Positions 7,811 to 16,766 of a stretch of DNA of 64,000 nucleotides are shown here, piece after piece. The position numbers were made by a program, and so were the translations under genes. Source of the DNA: JAGQWW01 sp041392845. Lineage in GTDB: Bacteria > Bacteroidota > Bacteroidia > Chitinophagales > Saprospiraceae. Where the stretch lies: positions 1 to 64,000 of the forward strand of contig JAWKLG010000025.1 of the NCBI GenBank assembly GCA_041392845.1, in the 5' to 3' direction. The notes below the pieces were generated by a model. The model saw nothing but the letters and a program-made list of their open reading frames with translations. It did not search any database and was not told the origin of the DNA. Each line of letters begins with the position of its first letter. Positions within the stretch are counted from its first letter, which is position 1.

Positions 7811-10800
7811 ATGCGGAAAATTTGGACTTCATTGTTGGTGCTATTTTTATGTTCACCTATGTTTTCACAAACACCGGGTAGCAACTGGAGATTGCGTACA
7901 ATAGTAACTGATACAGCCTGGACTAAGCTTGATACTCTCACCATCATTCCTTCAAGCATTGTTTTTAAAAATATTTCTGCAGACAAAGACCTCACTGCTG
8001 ATGATTATATTTTAAAAAATCAATCCGTTAAATTTAAAACAAAGGGCGACAGCATCAGCGTAAGCTATCGGGTACTTCCTTTTGATTTGGGCAAACCTTA
8101 TTTTAAAATAGACACCCAATACATTAATCAGCCGCTGGACAAAATCCTGATCCCCTACAATCCTTTTGCACAGGAGCAAAAACTACCTGACTTCGGCAAG
8201 CTAAATTACAATGGAACCTTTTCCAGAGGCGTCTCATTTGGCAATAGCCAAAATCTGGTTTTAAACTCCAACCTCAACCTGCAAATGACCGGTCGATTGA
8301 CCAACGATATTGAAGTCTTGGCATCAGTAAGTGACAATTCCATCCCCTTACAACCGGAAGGAAATACAGCCCAATTGCAAGAGTTCGACAAAGTGTACAT
8401 TCAATTAAAAAGAGGTCAGTCGAGTCTTACTGCGGGTGATTATGAGCTAGGCAGGCCGGATGGTTATTTTTTAAATTATTTTAAAAAATTGCAAGGAGCG
8501 ACCTTTTCGAATACCACCCGAATCAATGAAAATCAAAGCATCGGAGGGAAAGCCAGTGTTGCAATCGCCAGAGGGAAGTTTGCCCGAAACATCCTGCAGC
8601 CTTCAGAAGGGAATCAGGGCCCATATCGCTTGCAAGGAGCAGAAGGAGAAAGGTTCATTATTGTTCTGTCCGGTACCGAAAGGGTTTTTATGGACGGACA
8701 GCAATTGCAGCGGGGATTTCAGGCAGATTACGTAATCGACTACAATACAGCCAGCATCACTTTCACTGCCAATCGCCTGGTCACTAAAGACAGCAGAATT
8801 ATTGTCGAATTTGATTACACCGACCTCAGTTACCTCCGTTCTCTGGTGGCTCTGGATTTGAATTATAAAGTCGGTCAATCCAGGGTGTATTATCACCTTT
8901 ATTCAGACCAGGATAGTAAAAACAGTTTTGCCGACGGGACACTTTCTGACATGGATAAACTCGCCTTAAGAAATGCGGGTGATGCAGAAGGAGGTGCCTT
9001 GATTCCTGGTGTAGATCGGCTGGATGAATTCAATGCTTTGCGGGTTACTTATAAAATCAGAGATACTATCATTTGTGGCATCCAGGATAGTATTTTGATT
9101 TATTCGACCAATCCTGATTCAGCGATTTACACAGCAAGATTTACGGATGTCGGACCTAATAATGCCAACTACATTTTATCAGAAACACAGTCTGCCAATG
9201 GCAGAATTTACGAATGGGTGGCTCCTGTGAATTGTATTCCACAAGGAAATTATGCCCCTCTTATCCAACTTGCAGCCCCCAGGCAACAACAGATAATGAC
9301 CTTGGGAGCAGAAACTCCTGTTTTTAAAGGAAGGTTGACAACCGAAGTTGCACTGAGCAAATTGGATCAAAACTTATTTTCCGAAAGAGACAAAGGAGAT
9401 GATTTGGGATACGCACTCCGATCAAATTTTTCAAGGCAATTTAAATTGGGGAAAGAAGAAAAAGGATGGACCATAGACACCGACTTGGGATATGAATTTG
9501 TGCAGGAAAATTTCACTTTTATCAGTCCTTTTAGACCCCAGGAATTTGCCAGGGATTGGAACCTTACTCAAACTGTCAACGGCCAATTGGGAAACAATGA
9601 TTTGGCAGCCGCAAATGAACAATGGGCTACAGCAGGGTTCGATTTAAAACAAAAAGAACAATTTGGACTTTCCTATGATTTTGGCGGCTTTTGGAGGACT
9701 TCCAATTACAATGGTGACAAGCATTCTTCTTTAGTCTATTTTAGAAAAGACGGATGGAATGCTCAAGCAGAGGGAAGCATTCTTTCCAGTAATTCAGATT
9801 TTGAAAATACGCTTTTTTACCGGCCAGGAATCAGTCTAAGAAAGACTTTTACCAGTGGTGAAAACAAGGAACGAAAATGGATTCTAAAGGGTAATGCTAC
9901 CCGTGAATTCAATGAAAGAAGATTGGCAGGAACGGATACTTTAAGCCAGACCAGTTTTGGTTTCGACAAAGCCAGTCTGGGATTTGAAAGATTAGTAAGT
10001 GATGCGTTTACAACCGGAATTACCGGTTCAAGACGATGGGATTATTTGCCGATAGACAGCCTTGATTTATCCCTTTCCAGCATAGCTGATGAGCTATCAT
10101 TTACCGGAAATTGGAAACAAAGTAAAACGGCTAATTTGGAATGGAATTTTTCATATCGAAACCTTCAGGTTTTCGAAGCATCCCAAATCGCTGCAGAATC
10201 TGCCGAAACCTATCTTGGAAGGCTGAATTACAACTTTTCAGCCTGGAAAGGAACCCTAAAATCAACTACCGGCTACGAATTAGGAACCGGCCAGGAACCC
10301 AAAATCGAATACAACTACCTTAGAGTAAATGATGGTGAAGGAACTTACCAATGGAACGATTACAACGATGACGGAGTAGCACAGCAAAATGAATTTGAAA
10401 TAGCCGTTTTCCAGGATTCCGCTTCTTTTGTCAGGGTTTCAAATTTGACCAGCGATTTCATCAAAACCAACAATGCTATTTTTAACCAAAGTATACTTTT
10501 AGAGCCACGCGCAATCTGGTTTACTGAAAAAGGATGGAAAAAAACCATTAGCCGGTTTTCCATCCAATCGATTAGCCAGATAATTCGTAAGGTGAAAGAT
10601 GAAGAGGGGATTTCTCAGTGGAATCCATTTGAATTAAACATTGCAGATACCGCCCTTGTGGCCACCAATGTGAGTAGTCGAAATACTATCTTTTTTAATC
10701 GGGCAGATCCGGTGTATGATTTACAATTCAGCTACAATGCAAATCAGAACAAATTGGTGATAACCACCGGATTTGAGGATAGGAACCTTGAAGAATTGGT

Positions 10801-11326
10801 TTTAAACGGTAGATGGAATTTTGTAAAATCCTTGAGTTTCAGGAATAAAATTACACGGCAAATCAATGGCAACACAGCGGAAAACTTCACCAATCGAAAC
10901 TACAAATTTGAAAGCTGGCAATGGGAACCTTCGTTGAATTGGCAAGCAGGAACAAAAATCAGGACGGTATTCAGTTACAACTGGCAAAACAATTATACAT
11001 TCGAAACAACCGAATCAACCACTTCCTTCAGCCAAGCAGTTGCTATTGAATCCAATCTTAATTTGTCTGGAAAGCAAGGTGGAAAAGCCACCGCATTGAG
11101 GGTAAAATTCACCTATGCCGAGGTCAAGTTTGATGGCAATGCAAATTCTCCTGTGGGTTATGCGATGTTGGATGGATTGCGAAATGGCCAAAATTACCTC
11201 TGGGATTTCTCCCTTGATCGCCAATTGGTCAAAAACATACGTTTGAACCTAAGTTACAATGGTCGTAAAACCGGAACCGGAAATATCGTGCATATCGGTC
11301 GGGCTCAGGTAGCCGCAGTATTTTAG
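7811..11326 (+). CDS. Large outer-membrane beta-barrel-type protein, function unknown
   Basis: 1171 residues from the Met at 7811. That start is chosen because it gives a clean signal peptide, MRKIWTSLLVLFLCSPMFSQ; an upstream Met at 7784 would add nine polar residues. The body alternates polar and aromatic/hydrophobic residues as beta strands do, rich in N, G, Y and W. A conserved-looking block lies at about 270-345 (GPYRLQGAEGERFIIVLSGT, then VFMDGQQLQRG and DYVIDYNTASITFT). The C-terminal ~600 residues look like a large barrel (repeated W.L..N..Y strands, end VHIGRAQVAAVF). I recall similar blocks in large Bacteroidota outer-membrane proteins but cannot name a function. Its stop abuts the convergent MscS stop. 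Confidence 0.75.
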   Translation: MRKIWTSLLVLFLCSPMFSQTPGSNWRLRTIVTDTAWTKLDTLTIIPSSIVFKNISADKDLTADDYILKNQSVKFKTKGDSISVSYRVLPFDLGKPYFKIDTQYINQPLDKILIPYNPFAQEQKLPDFGKLNYNGTFSRGVSFGNSQNLVLNSNLNLQMTGRLTNDIEVLASVSDNSIPLQPEGNTAQLQEFDKVYIQLKRGQSSLTAGDYELGRPDGYFLNYFKKLQGATFSNTTRINENQSIGGKASVAIARGKFARNILQPSEGNQGPYRLQGAEGERFIIVLSGTERVFMDGQQLQRGFQADYVIDYNTASITFTANRLVTKDSRIIVEFDYTDLSYLRSLVALDLNYKVGQSRVYYHLYSDQDSKNSFADGTLSDMDKLALRNAGDAEGGALIPGVDRLDEFNALRVTYKIRDTIICGIQDSILIYSTNPDSAIYTARFTDVGPNNANYILSETQSANGRIYEWVAPVNCIPQGNYAPLIQLAAPRQQQIMTLGAETPVFKGRLTTEVALSKLDQNLFSERDKGDDLGYALRSNFSRQFKLGKEEKGWTIDTDLGYEFVQENFTFISPFRPQEFARDWNLTQTVNGQLGNNDLAAANEQWATAGFDLKQKEQFGLSYDFGGFWRTSNYNGDKHSSLVYFRKDGWNAQAEGSILSSNSDFENTLFYRPGISLRKTFTSGENKERKWILKGNATREFNERRLAGTDTLSQTSFGFDKASLGFERLVSDAFTTGITGSRRWDYLPIDSLDLSLSSIADELSFTGNWKQSKTANLEWNFSYRNLQVFEASQIAAESAETYLGRLNYNFSAWKGTLKSTTGYELGTGQEPKIEYNYLRVNDGEGTYQWNDYNDDGVAQQNEFEIAVFQDSASFVRVSNLTSDFIKTNNAIFNQSILLEPRAIWFTEKGWKKTISRFSIQSISQIIRKVKDEEGISQWNPFELNIADTALVATNVSSRNTIFFNRADPVYDLQFSYNANQNKLVITTGFEDRNLEELVLNGRWNFVKSLSFRNKITRQINGNTAENFTNRNYKFESWQWEPSLNWQAGTKIRTVFSYNWQNNYTFETTESTTSFSQAVAIESNLNLSGKQGGKATALRVKFTYAEVKFDGNANSPVGYAMLDGLRNGQNYLWDFSLDRQLVKNIRLNLSYNGRKTGTGNIVHIGRAQVAAVF

Positions 11327-12994
11327 TTACTCGCCTCCTAGAGGTTTGAATTTCGTTGGGTCCGTACCTTTTCTTGTCTTTATAAATTGGTCAATATTTT
11401 TTAAAGATTTCTCCATTTGAGCCTTTGCCTCCGCCATAGTTTTTGGTTTTGGAGTCAGGCTGTTTTGTCCCGGAATCTCTTCGATATGTAATGTTTGAGT
11501 AGGGAATGCAAAACGAACACCCAGGTCAGAAGCCAATTGAATAACTCCCGCCATAATTTCATGCCTGCCCTTTAGTTCATCTGTCCATGTAGGAGCATCA
11601 AAAAACATGTACAATAAGATATTAAGGGAAGAGGCACCAAATTCATTCAGGTGAACTTCAAAATAATCTTTACGGCTGGTGGGATGCAATTGAATGATTT
11701 CTTTGATTCCATCTACGAAAATGGTAATCAATTCCGGAGGAGTATCGTAAGTCACACCAATTTTGGTAGTGAATCTGCGATACCGACGCATCCCATAATT
11801 ATTAATGGCGATATTGGCCAGATTTCCGTTAGGTACAGTGATGATTGAATTGGCAAAAGTTCTAATTCTGGTAGAACGCAATCCTACTTCTTCCACTACT
11901 CCGTCTACATTGTCAAAATTAATCCAATCACCTATTTTAAAAGGTTGGTCCACAAAAATCATCAAGGAACCAAAGAAGTTTTTGACAGTATCCTGCGCTG
12001 CTAATGCCAATGCCAATCCACCGATTGAAATACCTGCAAGCAGGGCAGTAACATTGACATCTAAATAATCCAAAATATAAATCCCTCCGACTACCCAGAT
12101 GATTCCGTTTGCTATTTTATGGAGTACCGGCAATAATTGGTCGTCCAGTGGGTTTTCTGTCTTTGCCGTAATCTTTCCCAAATAATGAAAAACTACCACC
12201 ATCAATTTGGTAAAAATGAAAATCAAGAAAAATAAAAAGAGGATACCAAGACCTTTAATTAAAAAGGAATTAACTCTTGGCGTTATCATTAGCATTGGAA
12301 GCAGATAACTTAGAATTTTGGTGGTTATCGCAAGTGAAATAAGCCTTGCCAGACTTTTAAAATCTTTTTGAAACTGCTCCATTTTGCCAAACTGCAAACC
12401 AACCAGTCTTTTGATGAGTGGCAAAACGATTTTACTGAGTAGAAAAAACACTATAAAACCAATGACCAACAATCCCAACAAACCAATCCATTGCCAAAGC
12501 TGGATTCCTAAGAATTCATTTTGCCAGACCGGTTTTTGAAACCATTCAGAAAGAAAGGTACCGAGGGGATAGATTTCACTATGGAGTTTATCAATGTTGT
12601 TTACTGTCGTCCGTGAATAAAACCAAAGGCTGTCCGTTTTTTCAACATAAATAAGCGGTTCATTTCTTTCTATAAAATAGATAGACTCTCCGGATGTAGT
12701 ATCAACATAGTTCCTTTTTTGCGGCAAGCGATTGATATCAACATACAATCCTTCGCCATCTAAAATCTGTTTGAGTTTGATGGCCGCATCTTCAGCTTCC
12801 TCTTGAGGCAATTGAAATGATCGGGCAGCTTTTGCCGGATCGTAAGAATCAGATTGCAAATAGTACAAATGATTATAAATAACACCATAAGGTGTCTTGT
12901 TAACATCCTGCCCATCAATCTGAGCCTTAGAAAATGGAATATTAATAAGGAAAGTAAAAACTATAAGGAGGACTTTAGCAATCCTGAACTGCAT
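11327..12994 (-). CDS. MscS-family mechanosensitive ion channel
   Basis: 555 residues from the Met at 12994, chosen because MQFRIAKVLLIVFTFLINIP is a signal peptide; the 20 extra residues upstream are not. A periplasmic domain (about 25-160) precedes five or so membrane segments. Then comes the MscS pore helix and beta domain: LLAGISIGGLALALAAQDTV (Gly/Ala-rich TM3), NFFGSLMIFVDQPFKIGDWI and VGLRSTRIRTFANSIITVPN, all hallmark MscS sequences. A charged cytoplasmic tail ends in KGTDPTKFKPLGGE. Role: inner-membrane channel that opens on membrane tension during hypo-osmotic shock. Bacteroidota carry several paralogues, so this need not be the main one. It is convergent and directly adjacent to the outer-membrane protein gene. 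Confidence 0.92.
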   Translation of the reverse strand: MQFRIAKVLLIVFTFLINIPFSKAQIDGQDVNKTPYGVIYNHLYYLQSDSYDPAKAARSFQLPQEEAEDAAIKLKQILDGEGLYVDINRLPQKRNYVDTTSGESIYFIERNEPLIYVEKTDSLWFYSRTTVNNIDKLHSEIYPLGTFLSEWFQKPVWQNEFLGIQLWQWIGLLGLLVIGFIVFFLLSKIVLPLIKRLVGLQFGKMEQFQKDFKSLARLISLAITTKILSYLLPMLMITPRVNSFLIKGLGILFLFFLIFIFTKLMVVVFHYLGKITAKTENPLDDQLLPVLHKIANGIIWVVGGIYILDYLDVNVTALLAGISIGGLALALAAQDTVKNFFGSLMIFVDQPFKIGDWINFDNVDGVVEEVGLRSTRIRTFANSIITVPNGNLANIAINNYGMRRYRRFTTKIGVTYDTPPELITIFVDGIKEIIQLHPTSRKDYFEVHLNEFGASSLNILLYMFFDAPTWTDELKGRHEIMAGVIQLASDLGVRFAFPTQTLHIEEIPGQNSLTPKPKTMAEAKAQMEKSLKNIDQFIKTRKGTDPTKFKPLGGE

Positions 12995-13103
12995 GAATCT
13001 GTTGGTTTCGTTAAGTGGAATGGCAAAGATCAGTTTTGAAAAGGTGGAATCCAAATTTGTGGTTTGGGCCTTCCTTTTAAATAACCAACATCACACAAAA
13101 AAG

Positions 13104-14342
13104 TCAACGAACATCTTTAAAATAATTTTCAACAAACTCCACCAATTCTTCTCCATGTAAACTTCTGGCCAACAATATTTTATTCTCATCTAAAATATAC
13201 AAAGAAGGGATGTATTCAAATTTCAAGCTTTGTCTGACCGGAGAAGCATCACCTAAGAAATCGCAGCCATGCAACCAATCGGAGCCATCTTTTTCAATGG
13301 CTCTTCTCCAGGATTTTTCGTCAGCATCTATGGAGATTCCTACGATTTCCAGACCTTTTTCATGCCATTTATTGTAAAGCGGCAACAAGGTTTCTTTGGC
13401 TTCTTTGCGACAAGGAGCGCACCAGGAAGCCCAGAAATCTGCAATGATAAGTTTGCCTTTTACATCGGCCAATCGCAATGTGTCGCCGTTTAAATCAGGT
13501 AGGGCAAAATCCGGCATTTTTTCTCCACGCAACAGTGGTAATTTATCCTTTTGAAAATAATAATCCACCTGTTCATGCCAGGGATGATTGGGTGCTAATT
13601 TTCTCAATCTGTTTTTTACTTCTATAAAAAACTCGGGGTTGTCGCGAAACTCATTGTCCGGCTCGCGCATCCGCATTGCTACAAAAGCCGGAATCACCAA
13701 ATGAGTGGTATCTAAAAAAGCATCGAGCGCCCCATGGTAAGCTTTTTCAATGCTTTCATTTCCATGCAGGCTCCATTGAAAAGTTGTTTTATCGGAAGTT
13801 GTATCAAATTGAAGTTTAATTTCCTTTGCAAGCGGTGCTCTTAAATCATGCAGTTGTTTCAGCGCTTTTGTTTCTGAATTTGCCTTTTCAAATTTTAAAC
13901 TGGATGAAAGTTCATCCAATTTTGCGTTCAAGACGATTTCAATCCCATCTTCCAAATAAATCCCGATGTAGTTTTCCATCCACGGGAAAGATTCTATCCT
14001 GTTTTTAAACTTGCTTCCTTCTTTTTGACTCATTAAAAAATACAACCCCGTATCACCATCAGAAATCTCCACTTCAGTTCTAAAGTTTCCTCCACCGTCT
14101 ATTGTTACCGATCCCAAAACCTTCATCTCATAATCTGCCAATATTTTTGAATAATACATCGGCTTTACAAGCACCAATTCATCTGCCCATCCATCCACTT
14201 GCTCAATTTTCCCGGAAATAACCGCCCTCCCTGCTTCAGCATTCACCTGACTGTTCCCTTCTCTACAAGCCCAAAAGGGCAGTATCAGAAATAACACCAG
14301 AAAATTCATTTTAAAAAAGGGGAAGACAGGATAGGTTTTCAT
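13104..14342 (-). CDS. TlpA-like thioredoxin-fold lipoprotein
   Basis: 412 residues. N-terminal hydrophobic segment ending ILPFWACREG (Cys26), a probable lipoprotein signal. A DUF4369-like N-terminal region (AVISGKIEQVDGWADELVLV) is followed by a helical middle. A TlpA/ResA-type thioredoxin domain occupies about 275-410: GEKMPDFALPDLNGDTL, then FWASWCAPCRKEA with redox cysteines C308 and C311, and VGISIDADEKSWRRAIEK. Family members reduce or maintain thiols of exported proteins and c-type cytochromes. This protein is probably periplasmic and membrane-anchored. Two palindromes with ATCAA/GTGAT arms lie upstream (14363-14400). Confidence 0.88.
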   Translation of the reverse strand: MKTYPVFPFFKMNFLVLFLILPFWACREGNSQVNAEAGRAVISGKIEQVDGWADELVLVKPMYYSKILADYEMKVLGSVTIDGGGNFRTEVEISDGDTGLYFLMSQKEGSKFKNRIESFPWMENYIGIYLEDGIEIVLNAKLDELSSSLKFEKANSETKALKQLHDLRAPLAKEIKLQFDTTSDKTTFQWSLHGNESIEKAYHGALDAFLDTTHLVIPAFVAMRMREPDNEFRDNPEFFIEVKNRLRKLAPNHPWHEQVDYYFQKDKLPLLRGEKMPDFALPDLNGDTLRLADVKGKLIIADFWASWCAPCRKEAKETLLPLYNKWHEKGLEIVGISIDADEKSWRRAIEKDGSDWLHGCDFLGDASPVRQSLKFEYIPSLYILDENKILLARSLHGEELVEFVENYFKDVR

Positions 14343-14362
14343 TTGTAAAAATTTTTACAAAG

Positions 14363-14400
14363 ATCAATGTTTTGATGCGACTTAGGGTGATTAAGATCAC
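14363..14400. promoter_or_regulatory. Two palindromes, possible Crp/Fnr-type sites, upstream of TlpA-like gene
   Basis: ATCAATGTTTTGAT at 14363-14376 and GTGATTAAGATCAC at 14387-14400. The second has the GTGA...TCAC/TGAT-N4-ATCA symmetry bound by Crp/Fnr family regulators. Both lie 20-60 bp upstream of the TlpA-like start codon. Assignment is by pattern only. Confidence 0.35.
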
Positions 14401-14450
14401 GCAAAAAAAGTATTTATATAAACCACTTGCTTTCATCCTAAAATCATCGC

Positions 14451-14595
14451 GTCATTCCGGCCTCCGAGCCGGAATCTACTCCGCATCCTAGAATGATCAA
14501 GTGAAATCATACGATTCTATTCCCAAGAACGGGCCATGCCCTTTACAAACATTCTGCTCGCTGTCTGGGGGATTCCGGCTCAAGGCCGGAATGAC
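14451..14595. repeat. Array unit 1
   Basis: 145 bp. Both palindromic ends intact. The interior is slightly diverged (CTACTCCGCATCC instead of CTGCCCCGCTTGC). Followed by the spacer type ending CTCACTTCTCTAACATATCT. Confidence 0.85.
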
Positions 14596-14669
14596 GGTTA
14601 ATCTTGGGGGGATTATTCATTAAATTTTAAAAAAAAACTCACTTCTCTAACATATCTCAAAAATACCGC

Positions 14670-14812
14670 GTCATTCCGGCCCCCGAGCCGGAATCTGCCC
14701 CGCTTGCTAGAATGATCAAATGAAAGGAGGTGAAGTAATTCCCATGAACAAGCCCAGCCTTTAACAAACACTCTACTCGCCGCTTGGGGATTCCGCCCAA
14801 GGCCGGAATGAC
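14670..14812. repeat. Array unit 2
   Basis: 143 bp. The right palindrome has lost bases (GATTCCGCCCAAGGCCGG). It contains AAAGGAGGTGA by chance or design, followed by a six-codon ORF. Confidence 0.85.
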
Positions 14813-14876
14813 GGTTAATCTTGGGGATGATTCATTAAATTTAAAGACCTACTTTCATAAAATTCAAAAACACCGC

Positions 14877-15021
14877 GTCATTCCGGCCTCCGAGCCGGAA
14901 TCTGCCCCGCTTTGCTAGAATGATCAAATGAAAGGAGATGAAGCATTTCTCAAGAGCGAGCAAAGCCTTTTACTAACTCTCTGCTCCTTGCCTGGGGATT
15001 CCGGCTCGAGGCCGGAATGAC
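14877..15021. repeat. Array unit 3
   Basis: 145 bp. Both ends intact; the right loop reads CTCGAGGCC. Followed by the spacer type GACCTACTTTCAT. Confidence 0.85.
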
Positions 15022-15090
15022 GGTTAATCTTGGGGGATGTGATTCATTAAATTTAAAGACCTACTTTCATGTAAATTCGTGTAATACCGC

Positions 15091-15237
15091 GTCATTCCGG
15101 CCTCCGAGCCGGAATCTGCCCCGCTTACTAGAATGATCAAATGAAAAGAGGTGATGCATTTTCCCAAGAACGAGCAAGCCTTTTACAAACACTCTGCTCG
15201 CCGCGCCTGGGGGATCTCTGCTCAAGGCCGGAATGAC
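15091..15237. repeat. Array unit 4
   Basis: 147 bp. The right palindrome is damaged on its inner arm (GATCTCTGCTCAAGGCCGG). The rest matches units 5 and 6 closely. Confidence 0.85.
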
Positions 15238-15305
15238 GGTTAATCTTGGGGGGATGATTCATTAAATTTAAAGACCTACTTTCATAAAAAATCTGCACAG
15301 ATCGC

Positions 15306-15448
15306 GTCATTCCGGCCTCCGAGCCGGAATCTGCCCCGCTTACTAGAATGATCAAATGAAAAGAGGTGATGCATTTCCCAAGAACGAGCAAAGCCTTTTA
15401 CAAACACTCTGCTCGCCGTCAGGGATTCCCGCTCAAGGCCGGAATGAC
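15306..15448. repeat. Array unit 5
   Basis: 143 bp, nearly identical to units 4 and 6; right arm GATTCCCGCTCAAGGCCGG with one substitution. Confidence 0.85.
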
Positions 15449-15516
15449 GGTTAATCTTGGGGGGATGATTCATTAAATTTAAAGACCTACTTTCATAAAA
15501 ATCTCAAAAATACCGC

Positions 15517-15660
15517 GTCATTCCGGCCTCCGAGCCGGAATCTGCCCCGCTTACTAGAATGATCAAATGAAAAGAGGTGATGCATTTCCCAAGAACGAAA
15601 GGCCTTTTTACAAACACTCTGCTCGCCGTGTCTGTAATTCCGGCTCAAGGCCGGAATGAC
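15517..15660. repeat. Array unit 6
   Basis: 144 bp. The last unit before the GIY-YIG insertion. Its right palindrome contains the stop codon of the GIY-YIG reading frame. Confidence 0.85.
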
Positions 15661-15971
15661 GGTTTCTCTTGGGGGAGATTTAATACCAGTCCTTTGCAAG
15701 GTCCTTTAAACTCAGGATTTTCATTTTTTATTAGATCAATTTTCCATTCTCTTTTCCAGTTTTTAATCTGTTTTTCTCTAGAAATTGCATGTCTTATATC
15801 CCAAAAAAATTCGAAATAAATAAGTTGCTGCAATTGTACTTTGATGTAAATCGAGATCCTGTACACCATCTTTTATGTTCTAATACTCTTTCTATAAAGG
15901 TGATTGGTTACACCAACATATAATACTGTTCTGTAATTATTTGCCATTATATAGACGAATCCTTGGTTCAT
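15645..15971 (-). pseudogene. GIY-YIG nuclease gene, frameshifted remnant
   Basis: Starting at the ATG at 15971 the frame reads MNQGF and then VYIMANNYRTVLYVGVTN, the GIY-YIG active-site strand pair. It then hits TAA. The sequence continues in a second frame (VLEHKRWCTGSRFTSKYNCS) and returns to the first for YFEFFWDIRHAISREKQIKN and WKREWKIDLI, the family's C-terminal half. Two compensating frameshifts therefore break a ~95-residue single-domain GIY-YIG gene. The 74-residue ORF left open is only its second half. Its stop codon lies within the palindrome of array unit 6, so the gene is physically fused to the array. Confidence 0.85.
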
Positions 15972-16039
15972 AATTACTTAGTACCATTTTCTATTAAATG
16001 GTATCAAAAAAGCTCGAACATTTATTCAAAGAGTACCAC

Positions 16040-16174
16040 GTCATTCCGGCCCCTGAGCCGGAATGCTTGCTAGAATGATCAAATAAAAGGTGGAGAAGCA
16101 TTCCCAAGAACGAGCAAGCCTTTCACAAACTCTCTACTCGCCGCTTGGGAGATTCCGCTCGGGGGCCGAACGAC
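16040..16174. repeat. Array unit 7
   Basis: 135 bp, the most diverged unit. It is missing part of the left interior (GGAATGCTTGCTAGAATG), and the right end decayed to CCGAACGAC. First unit after the GIY-YIG insertion. Confidence 0.8.
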
Positions 16175-16243
16175 GGTTTCTCTTGGAGGAACACTTAGAA
16201 AAAAAGTGTGAAAACCAACTGCTCAAACTTAACTCAACACTGC

Positions 16244-16386
16244 GTCATTCCGGCCCCCGAGCTGGAATCTGCCACGCTGCTCAGAATGGTCAAATGAAAG
16301 GTGGTGAAGCATTTCCCATGAACGAGCCCAGCCTTTCACAAACAATCTGCTCGACGTTGGGGATTCCGGCTCGAGGCCGGAATGAC
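16244..16386. repeat. Array unit 8
   Basis: 143 bp. Left loop reads CCCCCGAGCTGG. Followed by the CTCACTTCTCTAACATATCT spacer shared with unit 1. Confidence 0.85.
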
Positions 16387-16454
16387 GGTTTCTCTTGGGG
16401 GATGATTCATTAAATTTAAAAACTCACTTCTCTAACATATCTCAAAACAGCCGC

Positions 16455-16603
16455 GTCATTCCGGCCTCCGAGCCGGAATCTGCACAGCTTGCTAGAATGA
16501 CTAAATGAAAAGAGAGCGAAAGATTTTCAAGGCAGCGACGTGTAGCCTTTTACTAACTCTCTGCTCGTTGCCTGGGGGATTCCGGCTCGGAGGCCGGAAT
16601 GAC
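16455..16603. repeat. Array unit 9
   Basis: 149 bp, the last unit. Both palindromes intact (right arm CCGGCTCGGAGGCCGG). The interior diverges (GAGAGCGAAAGATTTTCAAG). Ends 163 bp before the GMC dehydrogenase start. Confidence 0.85.
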
Positions 16604-16766
16604 GTTTTCTCTTGGGGAAAGAAAATACGCTGAGACCTCCCAAAACCCAAAAAAAATTATAAATCCCTACTATTTACTTAAGTTTTATTTGGAGTTTTTG
16701 GAATATTTCAATCTTTAATTAATTTGCGTCATATTTACAATAACTAACTTTACTTAAATAAATCGC

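Larger units (their letters stand above)
14451..16603. repeat. Array of nine palindrome-ended repeat units
   Basis: Nine units of 135-149 bp start at 14451, 14670, 14877, 15091, 15306, 15517, 16040, 16244 and 16455, about 204-219 bp apart apart from one 523-bp gap. Each begins GTCATTCCGGCC, forms a hairpin (ATTCCGGC/GCCGGAAT) and ends with the reverse complement of its beginning (...GGCCGGAATGAC), so the unit has ~27-bp terminal inverted repeats. The interior is conserved (CTAGAATGATCAAATGAAA..., then an inner CGAGCA/TGCTCG pair). The ~67-bp spacers are also conserved (TTCATTAAATTTAAA). No intact gene lies inside. It resembles REP/BIME or MITE arrays. Confidence 0.9.

Noticed and set aside
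14726..14766. Shine-Dalgarno-like AAAGGAGGTGA followed by ATG in array unit 2
   Set aside because: Opens only a six-codon frame; the purine run is part of the conserved unit and varies between units without keeping a start codon.
15137..16413. Short ORFs in the array (for example 15137-15391, 15282-15473, 15493-15699, 16090-16413)
   Set aside because: They are translations of the repeat units (recurring RHSGLE/ARGRNDGFSWG peptides) with no independent coding evidence.
14451..16603. CRISPR array
   Set aside because: Period is ~211 bp, the spacers are as conserved as the repeats, and no cas gene is present.
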